Shown piece after piece: positions 33,874 through 42,574 of a stretch of DNA of 64,000 nucleotides. Below the pieces are notes generated by a model. The model ran no database searches. It saw only the letters and a list, made by a program, of their open reading frames with translations, and was not told the DNA's origin. The stretch is from assembly GCF_008042035.1 (NCBI RefSeq), contig NZ_RDBL01000006.1, positions 991,596 to 1,055,595 of the forward strand. Direction: 5' to 3'. Origin of the DNA: Streptomyces sp. col6 (lineage in GTDB: Bacteria; Actinomycetota; Actinomycetes; Streptomycetales; Streptomycetaceae). How positions within the stretch are numbered: position 1 is the stretch's first letter; every line of letters starts with the position of its first letter. The translations under genes and the position numbers were made by a program.

Positions 33874-33896
33874 AATTGGCATTCCGGATACAAATT
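33874..33896. promoter_or_regulatory. NsrR box of nsrR
   Basis: A second 11-1-11 repeat centred on 33885: AATTGGCATTC and GGATACAAATT, 8 of 11 pairs complementary, with the same left arm as the hmpA box. It is 17 bases upstream of the nsrR ATG and implies autorepression, with a weaker box than hmpA. Confidence 0.8.
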
Positions 33897-34036
33897 AAAG
33901 CCCGGCCGGGCCATCGCGCAGCGTTGTGCCCCGCCCAAAGACCGATTAGTCACACTCTTTTGTGTAATGGCGTGCCCCGTCCTCGTGCTGGAAGTGTTCT
34001 TCCCGCAGGTCAGCCGAGAAATCGAGAGGACGACAG

Positions 34037-35443
34037 ATGTCCGTTGGTGAAGAGGTTCAGAACGCGCAGGTGCCGCCGCAGCAGAGTCTCGGCACGGCGG
34101 CCGCGCGGAACCTCGCGACGACCACCAAGTCCGCTCCGCAGATGCAGGAGATCACCTCGCGGTGGCTCCTGAAGATGCTGCCGTGGGTCCAGGTGCAGGG
34201 CGGTACGTACCGGGTGAACCGCCGGCTGAGCTACTCGGTCGGGGACGGCCGGGTGACGTTCGTGCAGACCGGGGACCGGGTCGCCGTCATTCCCGCCGAG
34301 CTGGGCGAGCTGCCGGCCCTGAGGGACTTCGGGGACGAGGAGGCGCTCGCCGAGCTGGCCAGAAGGTGTGAACAGCGCGAGATCCCCGCCGGGCAGCTCC
34401 TGGCCACGGCGGGCGAGGCGGCGGACCGGGTCTACCTGCTGGCGCACGGCAAGGTCGAGAAGGTCGGCACCGGCCCCTACGGGGACGAGACGGTGCTCGG
34501 CGTCCACGCGGACGGGGCCTACTTCGGGGACCACTCCCTCATCGAGGGCGACGCCGTCTGGGAGTACACCGCCCGCGCGGTCACCGCCTGCACGGTCCTG
34601 ACGCTCCGGCGTGCGGACGTGCTCAACCTCGCCGAGCGGTCCGACCCGCTGCGCGACCATCTCGCCGGGCTGCTGTCCCTCCCGCAGCAGCGCACCAACA
34701 AGTACGGCGAGGCGGAGATCGACCTCTCCGCCGGCCATGTCGGCGAAGCCGTCGTCCCGCACACGTACGTGGACTACGACGCCGCGCCCCGCGAGTACGA
34801 ACTGAGCGTCGCCCAGACCGTCCTGAAGGTCCACAGCCGCGTCGCGGACCTCTACAACCAGCCGATGAACCAGACCGAGCAGCAGTTGCGGCTCACGGTC
34901 GAGGCGCTGCGCGAGCGCCAGGAGCACGAGCTCATCAACAACCGCGAGTTCGGCCTGCTCAACAACTGCGACTACGGCCAGCGGCTCCAGCCGCACGACG
35001 GGGTGCCCAGCCCCGACGACATGGACGAGCTGCTCTCGCGCCGCCGCGGCTCCAAGCTCTTCCTCGCCCACCCGCGCGCCATCGCCGCCTTCGGCCGCGA
35101 GTGCAACAAGCGCGGGCTGGTGCCGGAGAGTGTCGACATCGGCGGCCACCATGTGCCGGCCTGGCGCGGTGTGCCGATCTTCCCCTCCAACAAGATCCCG
35201 GTCAGCGACGCCCGCACCACGTCGATCATCTGCATGAGGACCGGCGAGGCCGAGCAGGGCGTCATCGGCCTCCAGCAGACGGGCATCCCCGACGAGATCG
35301 AGCCCAGCCTGTCCGTCCGCTTCATGGGCATCGACGAGCAGGCGATCATCTCCTATCTCGTGACGGCCTACTACTCCGCGGCGGTCCTCGTCCCGGACGC
35401 CCTCGGTGTCCTGGAGAACGTCGAGGTCAGCCGCTGGCGGTGA
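34037..35443 (+). CDS. eshA: EshA, family 2B encapsulin shell protein with internal cyclic-nucleotide-binding domain
   Basis: 468 residues. The order is an extended N-terminal arm (1-40), a short conserved block ([23 protein letters not shown] split here as residues 40-62), a CRP-type cNMP-binding domain inserted at about 96-212 ([35 protein letters not shown]), then an HK97-fold remainder (about 220-468: [44 protein letters not shown]). There is no DNA-binding helix, so it is not a Crp-type regulator despite the usual label. EshA affects aerial growth, ppGpp level and antibiotic production in Streptomyces and forms large particles. GAGAGGA precedes the ATG. The next gene encodes a polyprenyl synthase, a known cargo class for this encapsulin family. 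Confidence 0.9.
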   Translation: MSVGEEVQNAQVPPQQSLGTAAARNLATTTKSAPQMQEITSRWLLKMLPWVQVQGGTYRVNRRLSYSVGDGRVTFVQTGDRVAVIPAELGELPALRDFGDEEALAELARRCEQREIPAGQLLATAGEAADRVYLLAHGKVEKVGTGPYGDETVLGVHADGAYFGDHSLIEGDAVWEYTARAVTACTVLTLRRADVLNLAERSDPLRDHLAGLLSLPQQRTNKYGEAEIDLSAGHVGEAVVPHTYVDYDAAPREYELSVAQTVLKVHSRVADLYNQPMNQTEQQLRLTVEALRERQEHELINNREFGLLNNCDYGQRLQPHDGVPSPDDMDELLSRRRGSKLFLAHPRAIAAFGRECNKRGLVPESVDIGGHHVPAWRGVPIFPSNKIPVSDARTTSIICMRTGEAEQGVIGLQQTGIPDEIEPSLSVRFMGIDEQAIISYLVTAYYSAAVLVPDALGVLENVEVSRWR

Positions 35444-35449
35444 CCCACC

Positions 35450-35479
35450 GGGCCCGGACCCCGCGCGGGGTCCGGGCCC
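35450..35479 (+). terminator. Hairpin between eshA and the polyprenyl synthase gene
   Basis: A 14-bp inverted repeat (35450-35463 with 35466-35479) starts 7 bases after the eshA stop, with no T run. It is probably a partial terminator, letting shell transcripts exceed cargo transcripts. Confidence 0.65.
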
Positions 35480-35583
35480 CCGGCCGCTTCCGTGCGCGAC
35501 CCCACAGCAACCACCCACGTCCCCGGCCCCCGGCGCGACAGCGGCCGGGACGGGACGGCAACGACAGGGGTGACCGATTGACC

Positions 35584-36627
35584 ATGACCCGAACAGACGC
35601 CGCGACCGAGGGCGACGAGGCCGCGGCCCTGCTGGAGTACACCCGGAGCCTCGTCGACCCGCACCTGCGGGCGGCGGTCGCCTCCCTCCCCGGCTCGATC
35701 CGGCGGGTCGCGATGTACCACTTCGGCTGGCAGCACGCCGACGGCAGCCCGGCGGCGGGCGGCGCGGGCAAGGCGATCAGACCCGCGCTCGTCCTGGCGG
35801 CCACCCGCGCGCTGGGCGGCGACCCCGAGCAGGCCGTACGGGCGGCCGTCGCCGTGGAACTCGTCCACAACTTCACCCTGCTGCACGACGACGTCATCGA
35901 CGAGGACCACACCCGCCGCCACCGGCCCACCGCCTGGACGGTGTTCGGGATCCCGGACGCCGTCATCGCCGGCGACGCCATGCTGGCCCTCGCCCAGCGG
36001 CTGCTCGCCGAGGACGGCAGGGCGATGTCGCCGCTCGCCTCGGCCCGGCTCTCGACGTGTGTCATCGAGCTGTGCGCGGGCCAGCAGGCGGACTGCGCCT
36101 TCGAGGAGCGCGACCCGGACCAGGTCTCGCTCGACGAGTGCCTGACCATGGCGACGGCGAAGACGGGCGCGCTGCTCGGCTGCGCCTGCGCGCTGGGCGC
36201 GCTCTACGCGGGCGCCGACGAGCGGTCGGTCGGGGCCATGGACGGCTTCGGCCGGGAGGCGGGGCTCGCCTTCCAGCTGATCGACGACCTGATCGGTATC
36301 TGGGGGGACCCGGCCCAGACCGGGAAGCCGGTCGGCGCGGATCTCAGCGCCCACAAGAAGTCGCTGCCCGTGGTGGCCGCGCTCACCGCCGGCGGCCCGG
36401 CCGCGGCGGAGCTCGCCGAGCTGTACCGGGGCGCGATGAACACGCGCGCCGAGGTGGTCCGGGCCTCCGAGGCGGTGGACCGGGCCGGCGGCCGGGACTG
36501 GGCGCAGAGCTGTGCAGGAGACCGGATGGCGCGTGCCGTGCACCATCTGTCCCGCGCGGTCCCGGACCTTTCGCACGCGGGCGACCTGCTCGCGCTGCTG
36601 GAGTTCGTCACGCGCCGCACGCACTGA
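35584..36627 (+). CDS. Polyprenyl diphosphate synthase, probable encapsulin cargo enzyme
   Basis: 347 residues. Trans-isoprenyl diphosphate synthase fold. The first Asp-rich motif is LLHDDVIDEDHTRR (DDxxD, about 100) and the second is FQLIDDLIGIWGDPAQTGKP (about 230); AGKAIRPALVLAA carries the IPP-binding basic residues. It would condense IPP with an allylic diphosphate, probably giving GGPP or a longer chain; chain length cannot be read safely. The ATG at 35584 is chosen; an in-frame TTG lies two codons upstream. It follows eshA in the same direction after 140 bases. Cargo of family 2 encapsulins usually carries an extended disordered terminal region; here only about 15-20 residues precede the fold (EGDEAAALLEYTRSL). 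Confidence 0.9.
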   Translation: MTRTDAATEGDEAAALLEYTRSLVDPHLRAAVASLPGSIRRVAMYHFGWQHADGSPAAGGAGKAIRPALVLAATRALGGDPEQAVRAAVAVELVHNFTLLHDDVIDEDHTRRHRPTAWTVFGIPDAVIAGDAMLALAQRLLAEDGRAMSPLASARLSTCVIELCAGQQADCAFEERDPDQVSLDECLTMATAKTGALLGCACALGALYAGADERSVGAMDGFGREAGLAFQLIDDLIGIWGDPAQTGKPVGADLSAHKKSLPVVAALTAGGPAAAELAELYRGAMNTRAEVVRASEAVDRAGGRDWAQSCAGDRMARAVHHLSRAVPDLSHAGDLLALLEFVTRRTH

Positions 36628-36722
36628 CAAAGCGCCTGGTGGGAGGAGGTGCTGAGGAAGGCATCCGATCAAGTGGAGGGCGGCAGGGGGGATGTCGGAG
36701 GCAGGGGCTACAGTCCCTGCTC

Positions 36723-37403
36723 ATGACAGATGAGTCGTGGGCAGGGTGGTACCGGGACCGGCAGGGATCCGACGCCGTCATCCTCACCACCGACGGGCAG
36801 CAACTCCGCCTCCGCATACGGGGGGTGGACTTCGAGGGCGGCAGCTTCGACGCCCTGCGCCCGGTGGCGGCCGGGCCGGCGGAGAGCGGGCTGTTCGCGC
36901 TGACGGACGGCGTGCTGGGTGACTGCGTCCTGGAGTGGGACCTGCCGTTCCCCGTCATGGCGGACGGCTCGGAGCGGCAGGCGACCCTCAGCTGCCTGCT
37001 GTCCCTGCGCAGGCCGGACCCGTACCTCTACCTGGAACTCCGGTTCGGCGGGGCGGCCTTCGGCTCGCAGCGGGCCGAGAGCGACTTCGGGTCCGCGCTG
37101 GCCACGATCCAGCGGGAGCTGCCGCCCGGGGTCAGCCTCCGGACCTGCATAGCCTGCGCCTTCTCCGACTACTTCCCGGCCGCCGAACCGGCCCCCGGGC
37201 GCGGTCTCTCCGGTGGGCTCGCCTGTTTCCGGGGTGCCAAGGAGGAGTACCGGGGCACGGCCGGGGAGCAGGACGTGCTCGGGCTGTGGGAGCGGCGGAC
37301 CGGATTCGTCCAGGAGGTCTGGAGCTGCCGGGAGTTCGAGCCCCGCCCGACCGAGGGCGCCGGCACCGGCCACCGGGGAGCCTTCCCGCTCGAAACCGCC
37401 TGA
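36723..37403 (+). CDS. Uncharacterised protein, possibly DUF6304
   Basis: 226 residues, no signal peptide or membrane segment. The opening WAGWYRDRQGSDAVILTTDGQQLRLRIRGVDFEG and a central beta-rich region are followed by a segment LRTCIACAFSDYFPAAEP with two cysteines and FRGAKEEYRG. I associate this pattern with a Streptomyces-restricted domain (DUF6304), from memory only. No function can be proposed. It starts 95 bases after the polyprenyl synthase gene on the same strand and could be co-transcribed with it. Confidence 0.68.
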   Translation: MTDESWAGWYRDRQGSDAVILTTDGQQLRLRIRGVDFEGGSFDALRPVAAGPAESGLFALTDGVLGDCVLEWDLPFPVMADGSERQATLSCLLSLRRPDPYLYLELRFGGAAFGSQRAESDFGSALATIQRELPPGVSLRTCIACAFSDYFPAAEPAPGRGLSGGLACFRGAKEEYRGTAGEQDVLGLWERRTGFVQEVWSCREFEPRPTEGAGTGHRGAFPLETA

Positions 37404-37498
37404 GCGGCCGACCGCCTGATCGCCTGACTGCATCACCGCCGCACCGGCCGACCGATCGACCGCTTGAAGCGCGTCCCGCGCGACGCGTCGTTGCCGTC

Positions 37499-37535
37499 AC
37501 CTCCATTGTTCTATTAGCATGCAAACAATGGAGGT
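37499..37535. promoter_or_regulatory. Perfect 12-bp inverted repeat covering a ribosome-binding site
   Basis: ACCTCCATTGTT (37499-37510) and AACAATGGAGGT (37524-37535) are perfectly complementary across a 13-base spacer. The right arm contains the GGAGG of the following gene, whose ATG is at 37540. It could be the operator of the adjacent YtrA-type GntR repressor, an RNA hairpin hiding the ribosome site, or both. Confidence 0.7.
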
Positions 37536-37539
37536 TTTC

Positions 37540-38523
37540 ATGAACCGGAGATCCGTCGGCCGCGCGGCCCTCGCCGCCCTGCCGTTCCTGCTCGCACTCG
37601 CCGTCGACCTGCTGCTCTTCGCCGACCGCCGCGACCGGCTGCCCGATCAGCTGGCCAGCCACTTCGTGGGCAACGGCCGGGTGGACGACTACGCCGGCCG
37701 GACCTCGTACCTCGTCGTCACCACGCTCGTGCTGCTCGGTGCCGGCCTCCTGTGGACGGTGATGGCGTGGGCCGGAAAGTTCACCGGCCGGGCGTACCGG
37801 ATGACGGTCGCCTCCGGGTACGCCGTCGCCGGCTTCCTCGGCTACCTCCTGGCGGTCGTGCTGCTCATCAACGTGGACGCCCCCGAGGACGCGCAGGGCC
37901 GGGGCCAGGGCGTCACCTTCCCCATGTGGCACCTCGCCGTGGCCGTCGGTGTGGGCGCCGTCGCGTACGGCATCGGGCACCTGGCGGCCGCGCTGGGCCC
38001 CGGCCCCGAACCGGTCGGGGCCGCCGCACCGGGCGGGAACGGCGAGCGCATCGCGCTGGCCGACGGGGAGGTCGCCGGCTGGGCCCGCGGCGCCGGGTCC
38101 TGGTGGCTGCCCCTCACCGCGCTCCTGGTCCTCGGCGCCGGCGTCGTCCTGCTGTTCACGGCGACCTGGCCCGCCGCCCTGCCGGCCCTCGTCCTCGGGC
38201 TGTTGCTGGCGACCTTCTCCCGTCCGTACGTGACCGTGGACCGGCGCGGGATCACCGTCACCGGGCTGCTGCCCCGGCCGCGCGTCCGGGTGCCGCTGGA
38301 CCGGATCGAGGCCGCGTCCAGCCGGGAGATCAGCCCGCTCACCGAGTACGGCGGCTGGGGCTACCGCGTCCGCCCCGGACGCACCGGTGTCATCATTCGC
38401 TCGGGGGAGGGCATCGTGGCACGCCTGGCGAACGGCCGCGAGTTCGCGGTGACGGTGGACGACTCGGCGACCGCCGCAGCGCTCCTCAACACCCTGATCG
38501 ACCAGCGCCGAACGGACCACTGA
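37540..38523 (+). CDS. DUF1648-type membrane protein with C-terminal PH-like domain
   Basis: 327 residues with about six hydrophobic helices (around 5-25, 50-72, 85-108, 125-150, 190-225) and a cytosolic PH-like beta domain at the end (about 230-325, PYVTVDRRGITVTG, RIEAASSREISPL). The N-terminal LPDQLASHFVGNGRVDDYAGRTS matches the DUF1648 signature. The ATG at 37540 is preferred over that at 37519 because GGAGG sits 5 bases before it. It is followed after 2 bases by a GntR regulator gene. Similar pairs are stress- or antibiotic-responsive membrane modules in Gram-positives; the actual function is unknown. Confidence 0.82.
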   Translation: MNRRSVGRAALAALPFLLALAVDLLLFADRRDRLPDQLASHFVGNGRVDDYAGRTSYLVVTTLVLLGAGLLWTVMAWAGKFTGRAYRMTVASGYAVAGFLGYLLAVVLLINVDAPEDAQGRGQGVTFPMWHLAVAVGVGAVAYGIGHLAAALGPGPEPVGAAAPGGNGERIALADGEVAGWARGAGSWWLPLTALLVLGAGVVLLFTATWPAALPALVLGLLLATFSRPYVTVDRRGITVTGLLPRPRVRVPLDRIEAASSREISPLTEYGGWGYRVRPGRTGVIIRSGEGIVARLANGREFAVTVDDSATAAALLNTLIDQRRTDH

Positions 38524-38525
38524 CC

Positions 38526-38885
38526 ATGCTCTTCCGGGTCGACCCCACCTCCACCGTGCCGCTCGGCGACCAGATCGCGGCCTGTGTGCGCCGCGCGGTC
38601 GCCGACGGCGCGGCGGCCCCCGGCGAACGGCTGCCCGCCGCCCGCGTCCTGGCCGAATCGCTCGGCGTCAACGTGCACACCGTGCTGCGCGGCTACCAGC
38701 GGCTGCGCGAGGAGGGCCTGATCGAGCTGCGCCGGGGCCGGGGCGCGGCCGTCGCGGACGGGGCGTCCCCGCACCGCGCCCGCCTGCTGGAACGGATCCG
38801 CGAGACCGTCGGCGAGGCGCGGGGGCTGGGCCTGACGAGCGACGAACTCCTGGCCCTGGTACGTACCGAGTACGGCGCCGGCTGA
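38526..38885 (+). CDS. GntR-family regulator, YtrA-like
   Basis: 119 residues. A GntR winged helix (about 10-80, LPAARVLAESLGVNVHTVLRGYQRLREEGLIELRRGRG) is followed by only 40 residues, the short tail that marks the YtrA subfamily. Such proteins usually repress the operon that encodes them along with membrane or ABC-transport partners. The start is 2 bases after the stop of the DUF1648 gene. The inverted repeat at 37499-37535 is the obvious operator candidate. A bidirectional terminator follows. Confidence 0.87.
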   Translation: MLFRVDPTSTVPLGDQIAACVRRAVADGAAAPGERLPAARVLAESLGVNVHTVLRGYQRLREEGLIELRRGRGAAVADGASPHRARLLERIRETVGEARGLGLTSDELLALVRTEYGAG

Positions 38886-38909
38886 CAGGGCGCGCGTCCC
38901 CGCACACGG

Positions 38910-38944
38910 CGACGGGCCGCCTCGTCCTGCGAGGCGGCCCGTCG
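38910..38944. terminator. Bidirectional terminator between gntR and snpA
   Basis: A perfect 15-bp inverted repeat (38910-38924 with 38930-38944) with a 5-base loop lies between convergent genes. Confidence 0.87.
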
Positions 38945-38962
38945 GTGGAAGCGCGGTACCGG

Positions 38963-39622
38963 TCAGGAACCGGCGCCGGTCAGTGCGGCCGCGAAGCCGT
39001 ACTGCCACAGGTAGTTCACCTGGTTGCGCTCACTGGCGTTCGGGTACGGGTTGGTGCAGGACGTGCCGGGGCCACCGCCCGACATCAGTTCGCTGCACGG
39101 GCCCGAGTAGTGGTCCGGCAGGCCGAGCACGTGCCCGGTCTCGTGGGCCGTGACGCGGGTCGAGTTGTACTGCCGGTTCTGCGCGTAGTCCAGGAAGACG
39201 TAGCCGTTGCCGTGGCCGTCGGTGCTCGCGTACGAGCCACGGGAGTCGTTGCCCTCGTAGTAGGCGAAGTCGGCGTTCGAGCCCTCCTGGAGCCGGACGT
39301 TGGAGACCGAGCCGTTCCAGATCGACGCGCTGTTGGCTATCTGGGTGCGGAAGCTCGGCGCGTTGGCTGTGCTGTAGACGATGGTGACGGACTGTGCGCC
39401 CGGGTTGGCCGCCCGCTTCTCGGCCACCGACTTCACGACCGCCTGGAAGAACGCCTTGTTGGCGGCGGCGCTCTCGTGCGAAGCGGAACCGGAGGTGTAC
39501 GCGAGGTGAGGGCTCGGCGCGGAGGCCTGGGGAGCGGCGAACGCGGGGGCGGTGCCCAGCGCGGCGGCGAGCGAGAGGCCGAGTCCGAGCACGGCCGACA
39601 TCACGGTCCTGGGGTGTCTCAT
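38963..39622 (-). CDS. snpA: Snapalysin, small secreted neutral metalloprotease (M7)
   Basis: 219 residues. Signal peptide (1-29, cleavage near APAFA), a propeptide of about 50-60 residues, then a mature domain with the metzincin-like zinc site [17 protein letters not shown] (about 160) and the [11 protein letters not shown] loop. Snapalysins are among the smallest metalloproteases and are exported as milk-hydrolysing enzymes. GGAG lies 9 bases upstream of the ATG. It is divergent from a LysR gene, the classical snpA/snpR (mprA/mprR) arrangement in which the LysR protein activates the protease promoter. Confidence 0.95.
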   Translation of the reverse strand: MRHPRTVMSAVLGLGLSLAAALGTAPAFAAPQASAPSPHLAYTSGSASHESAAANKAFFQAVVKSVAEKRAANPGAQSVTIVYSTANAPSFRTQIANSASIWNGSVSNVRLQEGSNADFAYYEGNDSRGSYASTDGHGNGYVFLDYAQNRQYNSTRVTAHETGHVLGLPDHYSGPCSELMSGGGPGTSCTNPYPNASERNQVNYLWQYGFAAALTGAGS

Positions 39623-39735
39623 GTGGGGGGTCTCCTACCAGTCACCTGTCAGAGGAACCCGTCCGATGATCGGAATCGAACGGGGGCGGTACGCAGTGAG
39701 TGTCGGGGAAGCGGAGCCCGCGCGGATGATGTCAG

Positions 39736-39762
39736 CCGGTGATAACGCGGCCCTATCACCGG
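39736..39762. promoter_or_regulatory. LysR-type operator between snpA and snpR
   Basis: CCGGTGATA (39736-39744) and TATCACCGG (39754-39762) form a perfect 9-bp inverted repeat with a 9-base spacer, in the size range of LysR recognition sites. It is in the 257-base divergent gap, 114 bases upstream of the snpA ATG. Confidence 0.7.
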
Positions 39763-39879
39763 TGTGTGGACATCCCGTGCACACCTGCGGTCCACATGCC
39801 CAACGCCCGGTGAATCGCCCGCTTTTGACAGGGTTACGGCCTATGGTGCGGCAGGGCGGGCCGCCCTAACCTCGGCAGC

Positions 39880-40929
39880 ATGGAGCTTGAGGTGAGACAC
39901 CTCAGGGCGCTGTGCGCCATCGCCGACACGGGCAGCCTGCACCGGGCGGCCCGCACCCTGGGGGTGAGCCAGCCCGCGCTCACCACCCAGCTGCGCCGGA
40001 TCGAGAACACGCTCGGCGCCGAACTGTTCAGCCGCGAACGCACCGGCTGCCGCCCCACCCTCCTCGGCCGGGCCGTCCTCAGCCGCGCCCGCCCCCTCGT
40101 CGACGGCATGAGGGCCCTGGTCAGCGACGCGAAGGCGGAGGCCGACGCCGCCCGCTCCGGAGGGCCGCGGCTGCGCATCGGCTGCACCGCCAGCCGGGTC
40201 ATCGGCGGCTGGCTGCGCCGGCTGCGGCTGCGGCAGCCCGGGACGGACATCTCGCTCCGGGTGGACGTCTCCGCCCATGCCCTGCTCCGCGCGGTCGACG
40301 CGGACCGGCTCGACGTCGCCTTCGTGCACGAGGTGGAGGGCTGCCCGCTCGCCGTTCCGGACGGGCTGGAGCAGCGGGTCCTCGTGGACCGCGAACCGCA
40401 GTTCATCTCCATGGCCCGCGACCACCCGGCCGCCGCGCTGCCCGTCGTCGACCTCGCCGACCTGGCCGCCGACCGCTGGATGGTCGACCCGACGGTGGAC
40501 GGTGAATGGGACGGGCTGCGCCGGGTGTTCAGCGAGGCCGGCGTGGCGCCCCCGGTGCTGCACGGCGACTACCTCACCGCCGCGTCCCTCGTCGTCCTCG
40601 GCGAGGCGGTCGCCCCCTGCCAGCCGACCTCGGGCCCGCGCGACGACATGGCCATCCGCCCCCTGCGCGACGACCCGCTCGCCGTCCGGCTGCTCCTGGT
40701 CTCCCGGCCCGGCGCGGACATGACCGCGGTCTACGGGGAACTGGAGGCGGCCTACCGGGAGGCGGCCCGGCAGGTTGCCGGATACCACCAGTGGCTGCTG
40801 CGCCACCGCAGCCCGCTCGCCGCTCCGGTCACCGGCGCGCCGCCGGAGGAGTTCCCGGTTCCGGCCGATTCAGCCGAGAGCGTGGACCGTTTCCCTTCGC
40901 CGCGCCCCAGGGCAGAGTCACTGTCATGA
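39880..40929 (+). CDS. snpR: LysR-family activator of snapalysin
   Basis: 349 residues. LysR winged helix at the N-terminus (ELEVRHLRALCAIADTGSLHRAARTLGVSQPALTTQLRRIENTLGAELF) and a periplasmic-binding-like effector domain (about 92-300). The 40-residue tail past the domain is Pro/Ser rich. Position opposite snpA identifies it as the dedicated activator. Its TGA overlaps the ATG of the downstream epimerase-like gene, so it may be co-expressed with genes unrelated to proteolysis. Confidence 0.9.
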   Translation: MELEVRHLRALCAIADTGSLHRAARTLGVSQPALTTQLRRIENTLGAELFSRERTGCRPTLLGRAVLSRARPLVDGMRALVSDAKAEADAARSGGPRLRIGCTASRVIGGWLRRLRLRQPGTDISLRVDVSAHALLRAVDADRLDVAFVHEVEGCPLAVPDGLEQRVLVDREPQFISMARDHPAAALPVVDLADLAADRWMVDPTVDGEWDGLRRVFSEAGVAPPVLHGDYLTAASLVVLGEAVAPCQPTSGPRDDMAIRPLRDDPLAVRLLLVSRPGADMTAVYGELEAAYREAARQVAGYHQWLLRHRSPLAAPVTGAPPEEFPVPADSAESVDRFPSPRPRAESLS

Positions 40930-41939
40930 GGCTTCTGATGCTGGGTGGTACGCAGTTCGTCGGCCGGGCCGTCACCGAGGCGGCTCTCGCCCGCGGCTGG
41001 GAGGTCACCGTCTTCCACCGGGGCCACCACGCACCCCCGCCCGGCGTGGCCGAGCTGACCGGTGACCGCACCGCCGAAGGCGGCCTGGCCGCGCTCGCCG
41101 CCGCCGACGCGCCGGACGCGGACGGCCACACCTGGGACCTTGTCGTCGACACCTGGAGCGGCGCGCCCTCCGTGGTGCGGGACGCGGCCCGGCTGCTGTC
41201 CACGAGGGCCGCCCGGTTCACCTACATATCCAGCCGGTCCGTCTACGACTACCCGACCCCGGCGGGCATCGCCGAGGACGCCCCCGTGGTGGAGGGCGCC
41301 TCGCCCGATGCCGGTGACGACCAGTCGTACGCGCTGGCCAAGCGCGGCGGTGAACTGGCCGCGCTGGACGCCTTCGGGGACCGCGCCCTGCTGGCCCGCG
41401 CCGGTCTGATCCTCGGCCCCTGGGAGAACATCGGCCGGCTGCCCTGGTGGCTGAACCGGATCGCGCGCGGCGGCCCGGTGCTCGCGCCGGGCACCCCGGA
41501 CGCCGACCTCCAGTACATCGACGTGCGCGACCTCGCCGACTGGGTGCTCCACGCCGCGGAGCGCGGGCTGCACGGCCCGTACAACCTGGTCAGCCGGCCG
41601 GGGCACACCACCATGGGCGGACTGCTCGACGCCTGCGTGCGCGCCACGGGCTCGGACGCCGAACTGCGCTGGACGGCGGCGGAGAAGATCCTCGCGGCGG
41701 GCGTCGAGCCGTGGACCGACCTGCCGGTGTGGCTGCCGCCGGGGGAGTTGTACGACACCCTGCACCAGGGCGACGTCAGTCTCGCGTACGCGGCGGGGCT
41801 GCGCTGCCGGCCGGCCGAGGAGACCGTCGCCGACACCTGGGCCTGGCTGAGTGAGCTGGGCGGCACGGCGCCCCAGCGCCCCGACCGCCCCGTCGTGGGC
41901 CTCGACCCGGAGACGGAGGCGAAGCTGCTGGCGGACTGA
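40926..41939 (+). CDS. NAD-dependent epimerase/dehydratase family protein
   Basis: 337 residues. Extended short-chain dehydrogenase: the nucleotide loop is LMLGGTQFVGRAV (GGTxFxGR variant), and the YDYP/QSYALAKR segment near 130-140 carries the active-site Tyr and Lys in the form seen in isoflavone-reductase-like and chloroplast-RNA-binding-like members. The substrate is unknown. The ATG overlaps the stop of snpR. No obvious pathway neighbours are present. Confidence 0.82.
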   Translation: MRLLMLGGTQFVGRAVTEAALARGWEVTVFHRGHHAPPPGVAELTGDRTAEGGLAALAAADAPDADGHTWDLVVDTWSGAPSVVRDAARLLSTRAARFTYISSRSVYDYPTPAGIAEDAPVVEGASPDAGDDQSYALAKRGGELAALDAFGDRALLARAGLILGPWENIGRLPWWLNRIARGGPVLAPGTPDADLQYIDVRDLADWVLHAAERGLHGPYNLVSRPGHTTMGGLLDACVRATGSDAELRWTAAEKILAAGVEPWTDLPVWLPPGELYDTLHQGDVSLAYAAGLRCRPAEETVADTWAWLSELGGTAPQRPDRPVVGLDPETEAKLLAD

Positions 41940-42030
41940 GGAGCCGGACGCGTCCGCCGGACGCGCCGACGCGGCGAGGCGTTATCCACGGGGTACGGCC
42001 CGCAACCCGTCGCGGCGTTAGCCTCGGGCC

Positions 42031-42387
42031 ATGGCCGAACTGCTGCACCTCACCGAAGGCCCGCTCTGGGAGGCGGCCCGCGGGATCGGGACGTACGAGA
42101 TGTCCACCCGCGGCCGCACCCTGCACGAAGAGGGCTTCATCCACTGCTCGCTGCCCCACCAGCTCCCCGGTGTCGTCGAGATGCTGTACGGCGCCGGCAG
42201 CCGGGCCGGAGCCGCCGACCAGGACCTCGTGGTGCTCGTCATCGACACCGGCCGTCTCTCCGCCCCCGTACGGTACGAGGCCGTCGCGCCCGGCGGCGAG
42301 GAGTTCCCGCACATCTACGGACCGCTCCCGGTCGACGCGGTCGTCGAGGTGCGCCCCTGGCCGACCGAGGAAGGTGCCCCCGCGTGA
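42031..42387 (+). CDS. DUF952 family protein
   Basis: 118 residues. Small cytosolic protein with the DUF952 hallmarks LLHLTEGPLWEAARG and EEGFIHCSLPHQLPG, then VLVIDTGRL and FPHIYGPLPVDAVV. The fold is related to ADP-ribosyltransferase-like beta folds, but no activity is established. The stop overlaps the GTG of the next gene, so it is coupled to the NmrA-like gene. Confidence 0.87.
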   Translation: MAELLHLTEGPLWEAARGIGTYEMSTRGRTLHEEGFIHCSLPHQLPGVVEMLYGAGSRAGAADQDLVVLVIDTGRLSAPVRYEAVAPGGEEFPHIYGPLPVDAVVEVRPWPTEEGAPA

Positions 42388-42482
42388 GCCCCACCCACGA
42401 CCCCGCGAACGAGACCGTCACCAGCGGTCCGCCCACCGCCGTCACCGGCGCGAGCGGCGCCCTCGGCGGCCGGGTCGCCGCC

Positions 42483-42574
42483 CGGCTGGTCCGGGCCGGA
42501 GTCCCCGTCCGGCTGCTCGGCCGGGACCCGTCCCGGCCGAGCAGCCGGACGGGGACTCCGGCCCGGACCAGCCG
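42483..42574. repeat. 45-bp perfect inverted repeat, 2-base loop
   Basis: Positions 42483-42527 are perfectly complementary to 42530-42574. The left arm is the natural coding strand of the NmrA-like gene; the right arm is its mirror copy. Confidence 0.97.

Noticed and set aside
33941..33990. A Crp site before eshA (TCACAC...GTGTAA)
   Set aside because: Only a 4-bp complementary core could be aligned; too weak to report as a feature.
34037..35443. EshA as a Crp/Fnr transcription factor
   Set aside because: It has the nucleotide-binding domain but no helix-turn-helix; the remainder matches encapsulin shell sequence.
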